The notes: generated by a model not told the origin, from the sequence alone. Positions 34,232 to 43,301 are shown, counted from the stretch's first letter. The stretch is 64,000 nucleotides of DNA from Candidatus Caccalectryoclostridium excrementigallinarum (GCA_018714485.1 DVNJ01000001.1:62001-126000), one strand, 5' to 3'. Numbers and translations are program-made.

Positions 34232-35764
34232 ATGTTGACGGAAGAACAACTCAGAGAAAAAGTAAGTCAGCTCGTCGCGTACGCGCGCGACCATATCGCC
34301 ATGAACGAGGCGAACAGGATCTATGTGACCAACACCCTGCTCGACTTTTTCGGCTTGACGTATCCCGCGCCCATTCCGGAGAAATACGGAGATTTTCAGA
34401 CGGAGATAGTCGACCCGATCGTTCAACACGCCATCGAAACGGGCAGGATCAAGCCCGAAGAGAACATCCTCTTCGAAACCAAGCTTCTCGGTCTCGTCAC
34501 TCCTTCTCCCGCAGAGGTGATCGCACAGTTCGACGCCATCGCGGGCAACAAGAGCGTCGAGGAAGCCACGACATGGCTCTTCGAGCTGAGCAAGGCGAAC
34601 AATTACATACGCATGCCCGACATACGCAAGAACATCAAATGGTCGCATGAAGGCAAGAGGGGCGACATCGACATCACCATCAACCTCTCCAAGCCCGAAA
34701 AAGACCCCAAGGCGATCGCGGCGGCGAAACTGCTGCCCAAGACGGGCTATCCCGCCTGCATGCTCTGCCCCGAAAACGTGGGCTTTGCCGGCAATCTCAA
34801 CCACCCCGCGCGCCAGACGTTGCGCACTATCCCCATCGAACTTGACGGAGAACCTTGGGAGCTGCAATATTCTCCCTATCAATATTACACCGAACACGTT
34901 ATCGCCTTCTCCTGCGAACACCGTCCCATGGCGGTGACGGACGCGGCTTTCAGAAGGCTGCTCGACTTCGTCGACCTCTTCCCTCACTACTTCATTGGTT
35001 CGAACGCCGCTCTGCCCATTGTCGGCGGCTCGATCCTCACTCACGATCATTATCAGGGCGGAGCCAAGGTCCTGCCCATGATGACGCGCGACTTCCGCAA
35101 GACTTATACCTGCACGCAATATCCCGACGTCAGGATAGGCATACTCGATTGGTATAACTCGGTCGTGCGCGTGTGCGGTAAAGACCGTGAAGGCGTATAT
35201 AATCTTGCAAAACGCGTCCTCGACACATGGCAGAATTGGACGGACGAAGAGGCGAACGTGATCTGCCGCACGGACGATCAGCACAACGCGATCACCCCTA
35301 TCTGCCGCAATAACGAGGGCGAATATGTCTTCGATCTCATCTTGCGCAACAACCGCACGGACGAAAAGCACCCCTACGGCATCTTCCACCCCGAAGAAAG
35401 CATGCACAACATCAAGAAGGAAGGCATCGGCATAATCGAGGTCATGGGCTTGTTCATTCTGCCCGGCAGATTGAAAAAAGAGCTTGCCGAAGTGGAAAAA
35501 TATCTGACCGGCGAGAACATTCTCGACCTCAAGGCGCTCTCGGACGCGGAAAATCCCATGTCCAAGCATGCGCAGATGATCTTGCAGCTCGTCAACGACA
35601 ACGGCAACACCAACTCCGCCGAACGCGCGGAAAAGCTCGTCACCGACTTTGTCAACGACACCTGCGAAAAGATCTTGGAGTGCACGGGCGTCTTCAAGAA
35701 TACCGAAGTCGGACAAAAATGCTTTGACAGATTTATGAAAGAAGGCTTGAACCTGAACGACTGA
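34232..35764 (+). CDS. galT: UDP-glucose--hexose-1-phosphate uridylyltransferase (Firmicute GalT type)
   Basis: GalT exchanges UMP between UDP-glucose and galactose-1-phosphate. The 510-residue length and motifs fit the long Firmicute class. Visible blocks are YPACMLCPENVGFAGNLNHP, GSNAALPIVGGSILTHDHYQ (HxHxQ-type catalytic region, here HDHYQGG) and a C-terminal PGRLKKELAEVE. The ATG at 34232 has a CGAGGT site and fits the family N-terminus (MLTEEQLREKV). It is divergently paired with galK. Confidence 0.94.
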   Translation: MLTEEQLREKVSQLVAYARDHIAMNEANRIYVTNTLLDFFGLTYPAPIPEKYGDFQTEIVDPIVQHAIETGRIKPEENILFETKLLGLVTPSPAEVIAQFDAIAGNKSVEEATTWLFELSKANNYIRMPDIRKNIKWSHEGKRGDIDITINLSKPEKDPKAIAAAKLLPKTGYPACMLCPENVGFAGNLNHPARQTLRTIPIELDGEPWELQYSPYQYYTEHVIAFSCEHRPMAVTDAAFRRLLDFVDLFPHYFIGSNAALPIVGGSILTHDHYQGGAKVLPMMTRDFRKTYTCTQYPDVRIGILDWYNSVVRVCGKDREGVYNLAKRVLDTWQNWTDEEANVICRTDDQHNAITPICRNNEGEYVFDLILRNNRTDEKHPYGIFHPEESMHNIKKEGIGIIEVMGLFILPGRLKKELAEVEKYLTGENILDLKALSDAENPMSKHAQMILQLVNDNGNTNSAERAEKLVTDFVNDTCEKILECTGVFKNTEVGQKCFDRFMKEGLNLND

Positions 35765-35779
35765 CCGCAACAAACGGCA

Positions 35780-35809
35780 AGAGCGCGGCGAAAACCGCGC
35801 TCTTTTTTT
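35780..35809 (+). terminator. Terminator of galT
   Basis: Stem AGAGCGCGG/CCGCGCTCT with a 6-base loop and a seven-T run, 15 bases after the stop. Confidence 0.93.
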
Positions 35810-35866
35810 GCGTCGAACAGCTTGCGACGCCGCAGCGAAAGAAAACCTCTACAAAGCAAGGACATG

Positions 35867-35894
35867 AAAAAACCGCCCTCACGGACGGTTTTTT
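35867..35894 (-). terminator. Terminator of the decarboxylase operon
   Basis: Stem of AAAAAACCG with CGGTTTTTT, with one internal mismatch before a small loop, about 18 bases after the oadA stop. The A/T arms make it potentially bidirectional. Confidence 0.75.
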
Positions 35895-35911
35895 GCTTGT
35901 TCGTCTGATGA

Positions 35912-37303
35912 TCACACGGGCATTATCTTCTGCTCTACGCTTCCCACTTCCGTATCGACGTGATGCATGTTCGCCTGACGATACTTGAAATAGTTCGTGG
36001 CGACCTGCGGGAAGAGCGCGTAAGAGAGGACGTCCTCTTCCTGCTCGATATATTCCGCGCATTCGGCGCGATATTTGTCCATTTCCGGTTGCAGGAGATC
36101 GGCGGGACGGCAGGTGATGCGCTCCTCGTCGCCGATGGCTTTTTTGACGACTTCGGGGTTAGGCTCTGCGGGAAGTTTTCCGTATTCGCCGCGAAGCACG
36201 CCCTTAGTCTCGGAAGAGACCACCTTATATCTCTCGCCGTAGAAGACGTTGAACACCGCCTGCGTACCGACGATCTGGCTGGTCGGGGTGACCAGAGGCG
36301 GATAGCCGAGATCTTCCCTCACGCGCGGCACTTCCGCGAGCACCTTGTCGTAAAGATCTTCGGCGTGAAGCTGCTTGAGCTGGTTGACCAGGTTGGAAAG
36401 CATGCCGCCGGGAACTTGATAGATGAGCGCCCTGACGTCCGTCTGCAAGGACTTGTCGGTGAGGAAACCGTCCGCTTTGAGCCTCGCCGCAACCTTCTTG
36501 AAGTGCTCGGTCAGCTCGTTGAGCTTGACGATGTCGATACCCGTGTCGTATTCGGTACCCGCAAGCGCGGCGACCATGGGTTCGGTCGCGGGCTGAGAGG
36601 TGCCGTTGCCCAAAGGCGAGAGCGCGCAGTCGATGATGTCCACGCCAGCCTCGATAGCCTTTAAATAAGTGAGGTTGCCCACGCCTGCGGTCTGGTGAGT
36701 ATGCAGGTGAATGGGGATCCTGATTGCGGATTTAAGCTCTTTGACCAACTCGTAAGCCGTGTAAGGGAGCAATATGCCCGCCATATCCTTGATACAAATG
36801 ACGTCCGCGCCCATCTTTTCGAGCTTCTTGGCAAGCTCGACGAAATATTCGTTGGTGTGGACGGGGGACGTGGTGTAGCTGAACGCCGCCTCGCAGATAC
36901 CGCCGTGCTTTTGGCAGGCTTTCATCGCCCTTTCCATGTTGCGGGGGTCGTTGAGCGCGTCGAAGATACGCATGACGGTGATACCGTTTTCGATGGACTT
37001 CTTCACGAATTCGTCCACGACGTCGTCGGCATAGTGCTTATATCCGAGCAGGTTCTGTCCGCGCAGCAGCATTTGCAAAGGCGTTTTGGGCATCGCCTCT
37101 TTGAGCTTGCGCAGTCTCGTCCAGGGATCCTCGTTCAAAAAGCGCAGGCAGGAGTCGAAAGTCGCGCCGCCCCAGCACTCGATCGAATAATAACCTATCT
37201 TGTCGAGCTTGTCGGCAACGGGCAGCATTTCGTCCAATCTCATGCGCGTTGCCGCCTGCGACTGGTGAGCGTCTCTTAAAATAGTTTCCGTTATCTTTAC
37301 CAT
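35912..37303 (-). CDS. oadA: Oxaloacetate decarboxylase alpha / pyruvate carboxyltransferase subunit
   Basis: A carboxyltransferase of the HMG-lyase-like TIM-barrel family that moves CO2 between oxaloacetate/pyruvate and biotin. The 463 residues include ETILRDAHQSQAATRMR (metal Asp), ECWGGATFDSCLRFLNEDPW, the biotin-carbamate Lys in VICIKDMAGIL, and HLHTHQTAG (metal histidines). The fused C-terminal biotin domain of long OadA proteins is absent; a separate carrier is encoded upstream in the same operon. This matches the 5S subunit of transcarboxylase and PycB as well, so the physiological direction is not fixed. Confidence 0.92.
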   Translation of the reverse strand: MVKITETILRDAHQSQAATRMRLDEMLPVADKLDKIGYYSIECWGGATFDSCLRFLNEDPWTRLRKLKEAMPKTPLQMLLRGQNLLGYKHYADDVVDEFVKKSIENGITVMRIFDALNDPRNMERAMKACQKHGGICEAAFSYTTSPVHTNEYFVELAKKLEKMGADVICIKDMAGILLPYTAYELVKELKSAIRIPIHLHTHQTAGVGNLTYLKAIEAGVDIIDCALSPLGNGTSQPATEPMVAALAGTEYDTGIDIVKLNELTEHFKKVAARLKADGFLTDKSLQTDVRALIYQVPGGMLSNLVNQLKQLHAEDLYDKVLAEVPRVREDLGYPPLVTPTSQIVGTQAVFNVFYGERYKVVSSETKGVLRGEYGKLPAEPNPEVVKKAIGDEERITCRPADLLQPEMDKYRAECAEYIEQEEDVLSYALFPQVATNYFKYRQANMHHVDTEVGSVEQKIMPV

Positions 37304-37320
37304 AATTTACCTCTTTGATC

Positions 37321-38793
37321 TTAGAATACGCCGAAGCAGGCGAGCAATACGCCCGCAGCGACAGCCGAGCCGATAACGCCGGAGACGTTAGGACCCATTG
37401 CGTGCATGAGCAGATAGTTGTTGGGGTTCTCCTCCTGCCCTACGTTGTGCGCGATACGCGCCGCCATAGGAACTGCGGAGACGCCCGCGGCGCCGATGAT
37501 CGGGTTGACCTTGCCCTTGGTGAGCAGGCACATGAGCTTTCCTATCAGCACGCCGCCCGCGGTACCCAAACTGAACGCCACGACACCGATGACCATGATG
37601 AGCAGCGTCTGCTGCGTGAGGAAGGTGTCGGCGGTAGCCTTGGAACCGACCAAAGTACCGAGCAGAATGGTGACGATGTTGATGAGTTCGTTGCTTGCCG
37701 TCTTGGTGAGACGAGGCACGACGCCCGACTCTCTGAACAGGTTACCGAGCATGAGCATACCGATGAGCGGGATCGCCGAAGGCAGAAGCACGCCCACGAT
37801 ACCCGTGACGACCAGCGGGAAGATGACCTTCTCCGTCTTGGAAACGGGACGCAGCTGTTCCATGACTATGCCCCTCTCCTTCTTGGTCGTGAGCAGCTTG
37901 ATGATAGGCGGCTGGATTATCTTGATCAGCGCCATATAAGAGTAAGCCGCAACGGCGATGGACGCCAGCAAGTGAGGCGCCAACTTGGTGGTCACATAGA
38001 TAGCCGTGGGACCGTCCGCGCCGCCGATGATACCGATGGAAGCCGCCTCTTCGCCCGTGAAGCCGATGAGGATAGCCACCGTGAAGGTGATGAAGATACC
38101 CAGCTGAGCCGCCGCGCCCATGAGCATACTGCTCGGGTTGGCGATCATGGGACCAAAGTCGGTCATTGCGCCGATACCCATGAAGATGAGCGGCGGGAAG
38201 ATGACCCATTCGACGCCCTTATAAAGATAATAGAAAATACCTTCGTTGGCGACGATGCCCGTGGCGATCGAAAACTCGTTGCCTGCGTACATGGTGCCCG
38301 CCATGGCGTCCTGCACCGCCTTCAAGACGGTGAACACGCTCTCGTCGGCAGAGGTCATGGGCAGCGCAAGCAAGGTCTTCTGCGCCTCGGCGGAAAGCTC
38401 CGCCCAAGTCGCGGGCAGCGTTTCAAGCCCGGAGAGCGCTCCCTTGAACGCCCCGGGATCGATATTGTATATCCAGGCGATAAGCCCTTCCTGCGAACCT
38501 TTGAAGATGTCCGCGCCCGTCGTGGCGTTGGTCAATATGTATCCCGACGTTCCGTATAAGATGTTATACGCGCCCGGGATATTGATGATAAACATACCGA
38601 AACCGATAGCCACCAGCAAGTTAGGCTCGAATTCTTTATATACCGCCAGATAGATGAGGATACACGCTATCGCCAGCATGATAAAGTTTTTCCAGATGTC
38701 CGCGCCCGTGGTCATGAAGCCCGTGCTCTCCCACAGGGTCTTCATCGCCTCCACGAACTCGAACGAGGAAAATGATGAGAATATATCTACCAT
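37321..38793 (-). CDS. oadB: Na+-pumping decarboxylase beta subunit
   Basis: The membrane subunit that releases CO2 from carboxybiotin and exports Na+. The 490 residues carry many membrane helices and the family blocks PPLIFMGIGAMTDFGPMIAN, GIIGGADGPTAIYVTTKLAP (conserved Asp) and NLFRESGVVPRL. An N-terminal ~140 residues with two extra hydrophobic segments and a Ser/Thr/Ala-rich insertion make it longer than the usual ~375-430 residues. It is shared by both carboxyltransferase subunits of this operon. Confidence 0.94.
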   Translation of the reverse strand: MVDIFSSFSSFEFVEAMKTLWESTGFMTTGADIWKNFIMLAIACILIYLAVYKEFEPNLLVAIGFGMFIINIPGAYNILYGTSGYILTNATTGADIFKGSQEGLIAWIYNIDPGAFKGALSGLETLPATWAELSAEAQKTLLALPMTSADESVFTVLKAVQDAMAGTMYAGNEFSIATGIVANEGIFYYLYKGVEWVIFPPLIFMGIGAMTDFGPMIANPSSMLMGAAAQLGIFITFTVAILIGFTGEEAASIGIIGGADGPTAIYVTTKLAPHLLASIAVAAYSYMALIKIIQPPIIKLLTTKKERGIVMEQLRPVSKTEKVIFPLVVTGIVGVLLPSAIPLIGMLMLGNLFRESGVVPRLTKTASNELINIVTILLGTLVGSKATADTFLTQQTLLIMVIGVVAFSLGTAGGVLIGKLMCLLTKGKVNPIIGAAGVSAVPMAARIAHNVGQEENPNNYLLMHAMGPNVSGVIGSAVAAGVLLACFGVF

Positions 38794-38808
38794 ACTAACC
38801 TCCGCGGG

Positions 38809-39207
38809 TTACGCTATCGTGCAAAGCAGCGCGCCGGTATCCACGTTGGCGCCTTCGTTTACGCAGTAAGTAATAACGCCGCTCTTGGGAGCCACGACGG
38901 GGGTATCCATCTTCATGGCTTCAAGGGTGATTATCTCCTTGCCCGCCTCTACGCTCGCGCCGTTGGCAAAGCAGAGCTTTTTGACCAGACCGGGCATGGG
39001 GGAATTGACGGGTTCGCCCTTTCCTGCCGCAGCGGGAGCCGGAGCGGGTGCGGGTGCGGGCGCAGCGGGAGCCGGAGCGGGAGCTGCGGCAACGGGTGCG
39101 GGAGCCGCCGCAACGGGTGCGGGTGCGGGAGCCGCGGCGACGCCGCCTATCTCCTCTACTTCCACGGCATAGGATCTTCCATTGACGTTAACATTGAACT
39201 TGCGCAT
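38809..39207 (-). CDS. Biotin carboxyl carrier protein
   Basis: A 132-residue carrier. It has a short N-terminal beta segment (MRKFNVNVNGRSYAVEVEEI), an Ala-Pro linker of about 40 residues, and a C-terminal biotinyl domain with the attachment motif EAMKMDTPV. The lysine in AMKM takes the biotin. It carries CO2 between the carboxyltransferases and OadB. It resembles the gamma/1.3S subunit of methylmalonyl-CoA decarboxylase and transcarboxylase. Confidence 0.94.
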   Translation of the reverse strand: MRKFNVNVNGRSYAVEVEEIGGVAAAPAPAPVAAAPAPVAAAPAPAPAAPAPAPAPAPAAAGKGEPVNSPMPGLVKKLCFANGASVEAGKEIITLEAMKMDTPVVAPKSGVITYCVNEGANVDTGALLCTIA

Positions 39208-39233
39208 TTTTATTTCTCCTTGAATGATTTTCT

Positions 39234-39770
39234 TTATTTGATCTCTTTAATCGAGCGTACGCGGAATTTAAGATTGGAACGCTCGTATGCGGGCATTGCG
39301 TCGTAATAGGCATATATCGCCGCCATGACCGCCGCTATCTCCTCTTCTTCGTCCGTTTCGGAAGCAACGGGCGCGGGAGCATCCTTTTTCTGCGCCGCTT
39401 CGACTCTGGCGCGGGCGGCATCTATCTTCGCCTGCTTTTCGGCTGCCTTTCTCGCCTTTGCCTCGGCTTTGCGCGCCGCTCTGTCCTTTCCCCTGCCTGC
39501 GCTCGCCTGCTCCAATTTTTCAAGCAGCATCTTCAAGCCTTTGATGAGGATGATGAGCACGATGAGGACGACGAAGACGACCAAAAGACCGATCGCCGCG
39601 ACTTGAAGTCCGGTGAGCAGCCTGTCGCCGCCGTTCATGTCCGCAATGCCCATGTCGTCAGGCTCGGCGGGGTCGCTTATCATCTCGCAGCCGGCAAACA
39701 GCATGACGACTGCCGCGCAGGCGATGAGGGCGATAAGCGCAAAAGTTAAAAATAACTTCTTTTTGTTCAT
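39234..39770 (-). CDS. oadG: OadG-family small membrane subunit
   Basis: A 178-residue subunit thought to hold the decarboxylase complex together at the membrane. An N-terminal hydrophobic segment ending LFAGC resembles a signal or lipoprotein peptide. A second helix, GLQVAAIGLLVVFVVLIVLI, is the OadG anchor. A Lys/Ala-rich coiled segment and the OadG C-terminal motif (AVMAAIYAYYDAMP, then FRVRSIKEI) follow. The ATG at 39770 has a GCAGG site; the ORF-track start is a GTG two codons earlier. Confidence 0.85.
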   Translation of the reverse strand: MNKKKLFLTFALIALIACAAVVMLFAGCEMISDPAEPDDMGIADMNGGDRLLTGLQVAAIGLLVVFVVLIVLIILIKGLKMLLEKLEQASAGRGKDRAARKAEAKARKAAEKQAKIDAARARVEAAQKKDAPAPVASETDEEEEIAAVMAAIYAYYDAMPAYERSNLKFRVRSIKEIK

Positions 39771-39781
39771 ATACACCTGCC

Positions 39782-41176
39782 TTATATACCCAAGAGCATC
39801 AACAGCGCGGAGCTGACGTAAGGACGCAGGTCTCCCGCCTCGATGACGTTATCGATGTAGCCTTCACCCGCCGCGGCGAGAGGGCTTGCCATGTCGCTCT
39901 CGAACTGCTTTTCGAGAGCCTTGCGCGCCTTGGCGCCGTTGCTCTTTTTCAACTCTTCCGTATAGAAGACATGAACGCCCGTATCGGCGGTGACGGGAGC
40001 GATCGCCGCAGCCGTCGTTGCCAAGGTGTAATCAAAGCCGATACCCTTGCTCATCAGCGCGGAATAAGCCGCGCCCACGGCGTTGCCGCAAGCCACGCCT
40101 ATCATGGGATGTTCGTAAGAGGCGATCGCCTTGAACAGGCATGCCGTCTTGTCGGCAAAGCCGCAAAGCTCCTCTTCGAGAGTGGGATCGAAGCCCTTGC
40201 TGTCCACCAAAGAGATGAGCGGGAGACCGAAAGCGTTGGCTTTCTTGATAAAGCTCGCCGCTTTCTTGATGGCGTTTTCGCTCATATAGCCGTTGTTTTC
40301 CGAGGAATCGCCCGCCACGACGGCGACGGAGATACCGTTCACCTTGGCGTAAGCGCAGACGACGTCTTTGGCAAAATCGGGATTCACTTCCACATATTTG
40401 CCGCCGTCGCAGAGCGCGGAAAGCGCGCTCTTGACGTCATATTTCTTCGTGAGTGCGGAGAAAACGCGGTTGGGATCGTCCTCCGCCTCTTCCCTGTCGA
40501 TGACGCCGATCGTCGCCAAAAGCTCGACGAGTTTTCCTTTGAGTTCCTTTTCGCTCGCAAAGCCGTCGTTCACCGTGATGCCCGCGCTCTTGTAAGCGTC
40601 AAAGCCCGCCATCTTGTTGAGCTTGGGAACGGCGGAGAGCTTGGAGGCGTGATACATGGGCGAATTGACGGAAAGGACGGCGTCCTTGCTCATAAAAACG
40701 TGATCCGCCATCGCCGCGAAGGTGGCGGTCATGCCCACCGCAACGCCCTTGACTACACAGATATGCGGCACGGTCTCGGCGACTTCCGCCGCCATGGCGA
40801 GCAGCTGCGCATAAGATTCCATCACCGCGGTGCCCTCGCTCAGACGCGCGCCGGAGCAATCGAGGACGGAGATGAGCGGAGTTCCCGTCTTGCAGGCTCT
40901 TTGCATGCATTTGACGATCTTCTTGGCAGACGCCGCGCCGATACTTCCCAGCATCACGTCCGCGTTCTGGGCAAATACGTTGACGGGAGTGCCTTCGATC
41001 GTGGCATAACCCGTAACGACGCCCTCGCCCGTTACGCCCTGACTTTCCGCGCCGACCACGAAAGCGTCCGTTTCCACGAACGAGCCTTCGTCCACGATGC
41101 CGCCGATAAAATTCCTCGCCTTTTCGCTGACTTTGTCAACGGCAGCCTGAGCCGACACAAGTTGCTTTTTGTCCAT
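39782..41176 (-). CDS. Acyl-CoA carboxyltransferase-family subunit (MmdA-like, divergent)
   Basis: A 464-residue crotonase-fold carboxyltransferase related to MmdA and the 12S subunit of transcarboxylase. GEGVVTGYATIEG and LISVLDCSGARLSEGTAVME mark the first half, and NNGYMSENAIKKAASFIKKA with LISLVDSKGFDPTLEEE the second. It is about 45 residues shorter than usual MmdA. The Gly-rich oxyanion-hole blocks are changed: GVAVGMTATF stands where PxAGGAVYSP is typical. The acyl-CoA substrate is therefore uncertain. It leads the operon (GGAGG site) with oadG, the carrier, oadB and oadA behind it. Confidence 0.85.
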   Translation of the reverse strand: MDKKQLVSAQAAVDKVSEKARNFIGGIVDEGSFVETDAFVVGAESQGVTGEGVVTGYATIEGTPVNVFAQNADVMLGSIGAASAKKIVKCMQRACKTGTPLISVLDCSGARLSEGTAVMESYAQLLAMAAEVAETVPHICVVKGVAVGMTATFAAMADHVFMSKDAVLSVNSPMYHASKLSAVPKLNKMAGFDAYKSAGITVNDGFASEKELKGKLVELLATIGVIDREEAEDDPNRVFSALTKKYDVKSALSALCDGGKYVEVNPDFAKDVVCAYAKVNGISVAVVAGDSSENNGYMSENAIKKAASFIKKANAFGLPLISLVDSKGFDPTLEEELCGFADKTACLFKAIASYEHPMIGVACGNAVGAAYSALMSKGIGFDYTLATTAAAIAPVTADTGVHVFYTEELKKSNGAKARKALEKQFESDMASPLAAAGEGYIDNVIEAGDLRPYVSSALLMLLGI

Positions 41177-41259
41177 TATAAAAACCTCCGAAAATTTTCG
41201 AGTTGATCCCTCTTACCTTACGCCGCACGCGATCACGCGCCCGACGGTACGTCCTAATA

Positions 41260-41288
41260 ATTGTATAATCAAAGTAAAAATTTTGCAA
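41260..41288 (-). promoter_or_regulatory. Promoter of the decarboxylase operon
   Basis: Minus strand TTGCAA-N17-TACAAT, about 84 bases upstream of the first ATG. The remaining leader has no obvious riboswitch. Confidence 0.7.
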
Positions 41289-41390
41289 GCAATTCAAACG
41301 CGTTTTCTCAACTTTTACCTTGAAAATTTCCTTTTGAAGACAGCTTATAAATATAGGTTATATTTGCCCGCAGTTCTGCGCCGAGAAATC

Positions 41391-41418
41391 AAAAAAGACG
41401 GCTTATGCCGCCCTTTTT
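41391..41418 (-). terminator. Terminator after rluB
   Basis: An imperfect stem around GACGGC/GCCGCC with a TTAT loop, flanked by A and T runs, 17 bases after the rluB stop. Confidence 0.7.
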
Positions 41419-41434
41419 ACGCCGCCCGAGCGGC

Positions 41435-42148
41435 TCAAAATCTTTTCAGATATTCCACTTCTTCTTCGCGCAGATAGCGCCAGGCGCCGCGCGCAAGCCC
41501 GCCGAGACGCAGATCGCCTATCGCCACTCTTTTGAGGAAAACGACGTTCCTTTCCACCGCTTCGAACATGCGGCGCACCTGCCTGTTGCGTCCCTCGGTT
41601 ATCGTCACGAGCAGCTTGGCTTCCTTTTCGCCCTGCTCCAAAAGTTTGACCTTGCTGCGCTTTGTCTTGACCCCGTCTATCTCCACTCCTTTGCGCAATT
41701 TTGCGAGTATGTGTTCGGGAAATTCGCCTTCGGCGCGCACGAGATAGCTCTTCGGAACTTCGCCCGAAGGATGGGCGAGGCGGTTGACGAGTTCGCCGTC
41801 GTTGGTGAGCAGGAGCAATCCTTCCGTGTCGTAATCCAGCCTGCCTACGGGCACGAGATGGGGAACTTCGACGTCGAGATAGTCATAGACCGTCTTTCTC
41901 CCCTTTTCGTCGCGCAGAGACGTTATGCAACCCTTGGGCTTATAGAGCATGATATAGGTCATTTTCGACACGGGCTCGACTTTTTTACCGTCGAGCGTGA
42001 CCGTATCGTTATCCGTTTCGACCATTTTCCCCAGCTCGGTCACGACGATCGAATTGACCCTGACCCTGCCCGAGGCGATCAGCTCATCGGCTCCCCTGCG
42101 GGATGCCGCGCCGCAGCTTGCAAGAAATTTGTTCAGCCTCACTTTCAT
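41435..42148 (-). CDS. rluB: RluB/RsuA-family pseudouridine synthase
   Basis: A 237-residue enzyme that makes a pseudouridine in 23S rRNA. An S4 domain (MKVRLNKFLASCGAASRRGA) is followed by the catalytic block PVGRLDYDTEGLLLLTNDG, whose GRLDYDTEG Asp is catalytic, and EGRNRQVRRMFEAV. The ATG cannot be moved downstream without losing the S4 domain, so the 65-base overlap with the upstream dacF gene is real. A GGAAGTGAAG stretch inside dacF may serve as ribosome site. Confidence 0.94.
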   Translation of the reverse strand: MKVRLNKFLASCGAASRRGADELIASGRVRVNSIVVTELGKMVETDNDTVTLDGKKVEPVSKMTYIMLYKPKGCITSLRDEKGRKTVYDYLDVEVPHLVPVGRLDYDTEGLLLLTNDGELVNRLAHPSGEVPKSYLVRAEGEFPEHILAKLRKGVEIDGVKTKRSKVKLLEQGEKEAKLLVTITEGRNRQVRRMFEAVERNVVFLKRVAIGDLRLGGLARGAWRYLREEEVEYLKRF

Positions 42149-43301
42149 ACTTCACTTCCACCTCGCCGCGATAATTTTCCGCGGCATAAAGCTGTTTTTC
42201 GCTCGTTATATCATTTATGGTAAACAAACGCGAAGAAAAAAGCAAGCGTTCGCCGGCAAAAACCTCGATCCTTCCCAGATCTTCGCCCGCTTCGAGCGGC
42301 AGCTTATGATCGCCGTCGGGAATAATTCGATAACTTAACGCGCTTATATCCGCCTTTTTTGCGGCAAAAGTCAGACCGCCGCGCACGCCGACGGCAACGC
42401 CGTCCGCGGAAGAATAGAGCGTTTCGCCCTCATTGCAGCCGCGCACGGCGCAATATTCGTCAAAGGCGCGCTCCATATAGGCGGCGCAGTCGTTCCACAT
42501 ATCGTAATGGTTGAGCGCCACGCAGACAAGCTGCATCCCCTCGCGCTCGGCAGCCGCAACAAGACATCTGCCCGACTTTGTCGTATATCCCGTCTTGATC
42601 CCGTTCGCTCCCTCGAAAGAAGAGAGCAGCTTGTTTTTGTTATACCAGACGCGCTGAGCGGTATGATCGCTCGCGGGGACGTCGAATCTCTTTGTCGAAA
42701 CTATCTTTTTGAACACGGGATCGCTCATCGCCCGGCAGGCGATCAGTCCCAAGTCGCGCGCCGAGGTGAAATGATCGGGGTCGTGAAGCCCGTGAGGATT
42801 GGTGAAATGCGTGTTTTTCAAGCCGAGAGAGCGCGCTTCCTCGTTCATCATCTCAACGAAATCGTCCATATTTTTCCCGACGTGAAGCGCCAAGGCGACA
42901 GCGCTGTCGTTGCCCGAGCGCAGCATGAGGGCATATAAAAGCTGCTCCACGGTAAAATGCTCTCCTTCTCTCAAATAAACTGACGAGCCTTCGATGCCCA
43001 CGGCTTGCTTGGGTATTATGACCACTTCGCTCAAAGCGCACTTTTTCAGCGTCACGAGCGCAGTCATTATCTTTGTCGTGCTCGCCATGGGAAGGGGCGT
43101 ATCGAGGTTTTTGCCCGCCAAGACCTGCCCGCTGCCTGCATACATCACCACATATGAAGAGCCTTGCTCGGCTGTCGATTTTTTATCACTCAATATTATA
43201 AAAGTCGAGATAGTTATGAAAATAAGAATAATCGAGAATACTTTTAGCAATATTATGACTTTTTCATTGCGTTGAAAACCGCCTTTGCCAGATTCAGCCA
43301 T
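42084..43301 (-). CDS. dacF: D-alanyl-D-alanine carboxypeptidase (S11, DacF-like)
   Basis: A penicillin-binding carboxypeptidase that trims pentapeptides outside the membrane. The 405 residues have an N-terminal membrane anchor (VIILLKVFSIILIFITIST), then motifs STTK in MASTTKIMTA, SGN in LRSGNDSAVALA and KTG in GIKTGYTTKSG. A C-terminal beta domain follows. AAGGAGG precedes the ATG, so the 49-base overlap with gerW is supported. The neighbour gerW hints at a forespore role like B. subtilis DacF. Confidence 0.92.
   Translation of the reverse strand: MAESGKGGFQRNEKVIILLKVFSIILIFITISTFIILSDKKSTAEQGSSYVVMYAGSGQVLAGKNLDTPLPMASTTKIMTALVTLKKCALSEVVIIPKQAVGIEGSSVYLREGEHFTVEQLLYALMLRSGNDSAVALALHVGKNMDDFVEMMNEEARSLGLKNTHFTNPHGLHDPDHFTSARDLGLIACRAMSDPVFKKIVSTKRFDVPASDHTAQRVWYNKNKLLSSFEGANGIKTGYTTKSGRCLVAAAEREGMQLVCVALNHYDMWNDCAAYMERAFDEYCAVRGCNEGETLYSSADGVAVGVRGGLTFAAKKADISALSYRIIPDGDHKLPLEAGEDLGRIEVFAGERLLFSSRLFTINDITSEKQLYAAENYRGEVEVKYESEAEQISCKLRRGIPQGSR

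Noticed and set aside
34226-35773. 515-codon minus-strand open frame
   Set aside because: Antisense shadow of galT; its residue content is that of a complement frame.
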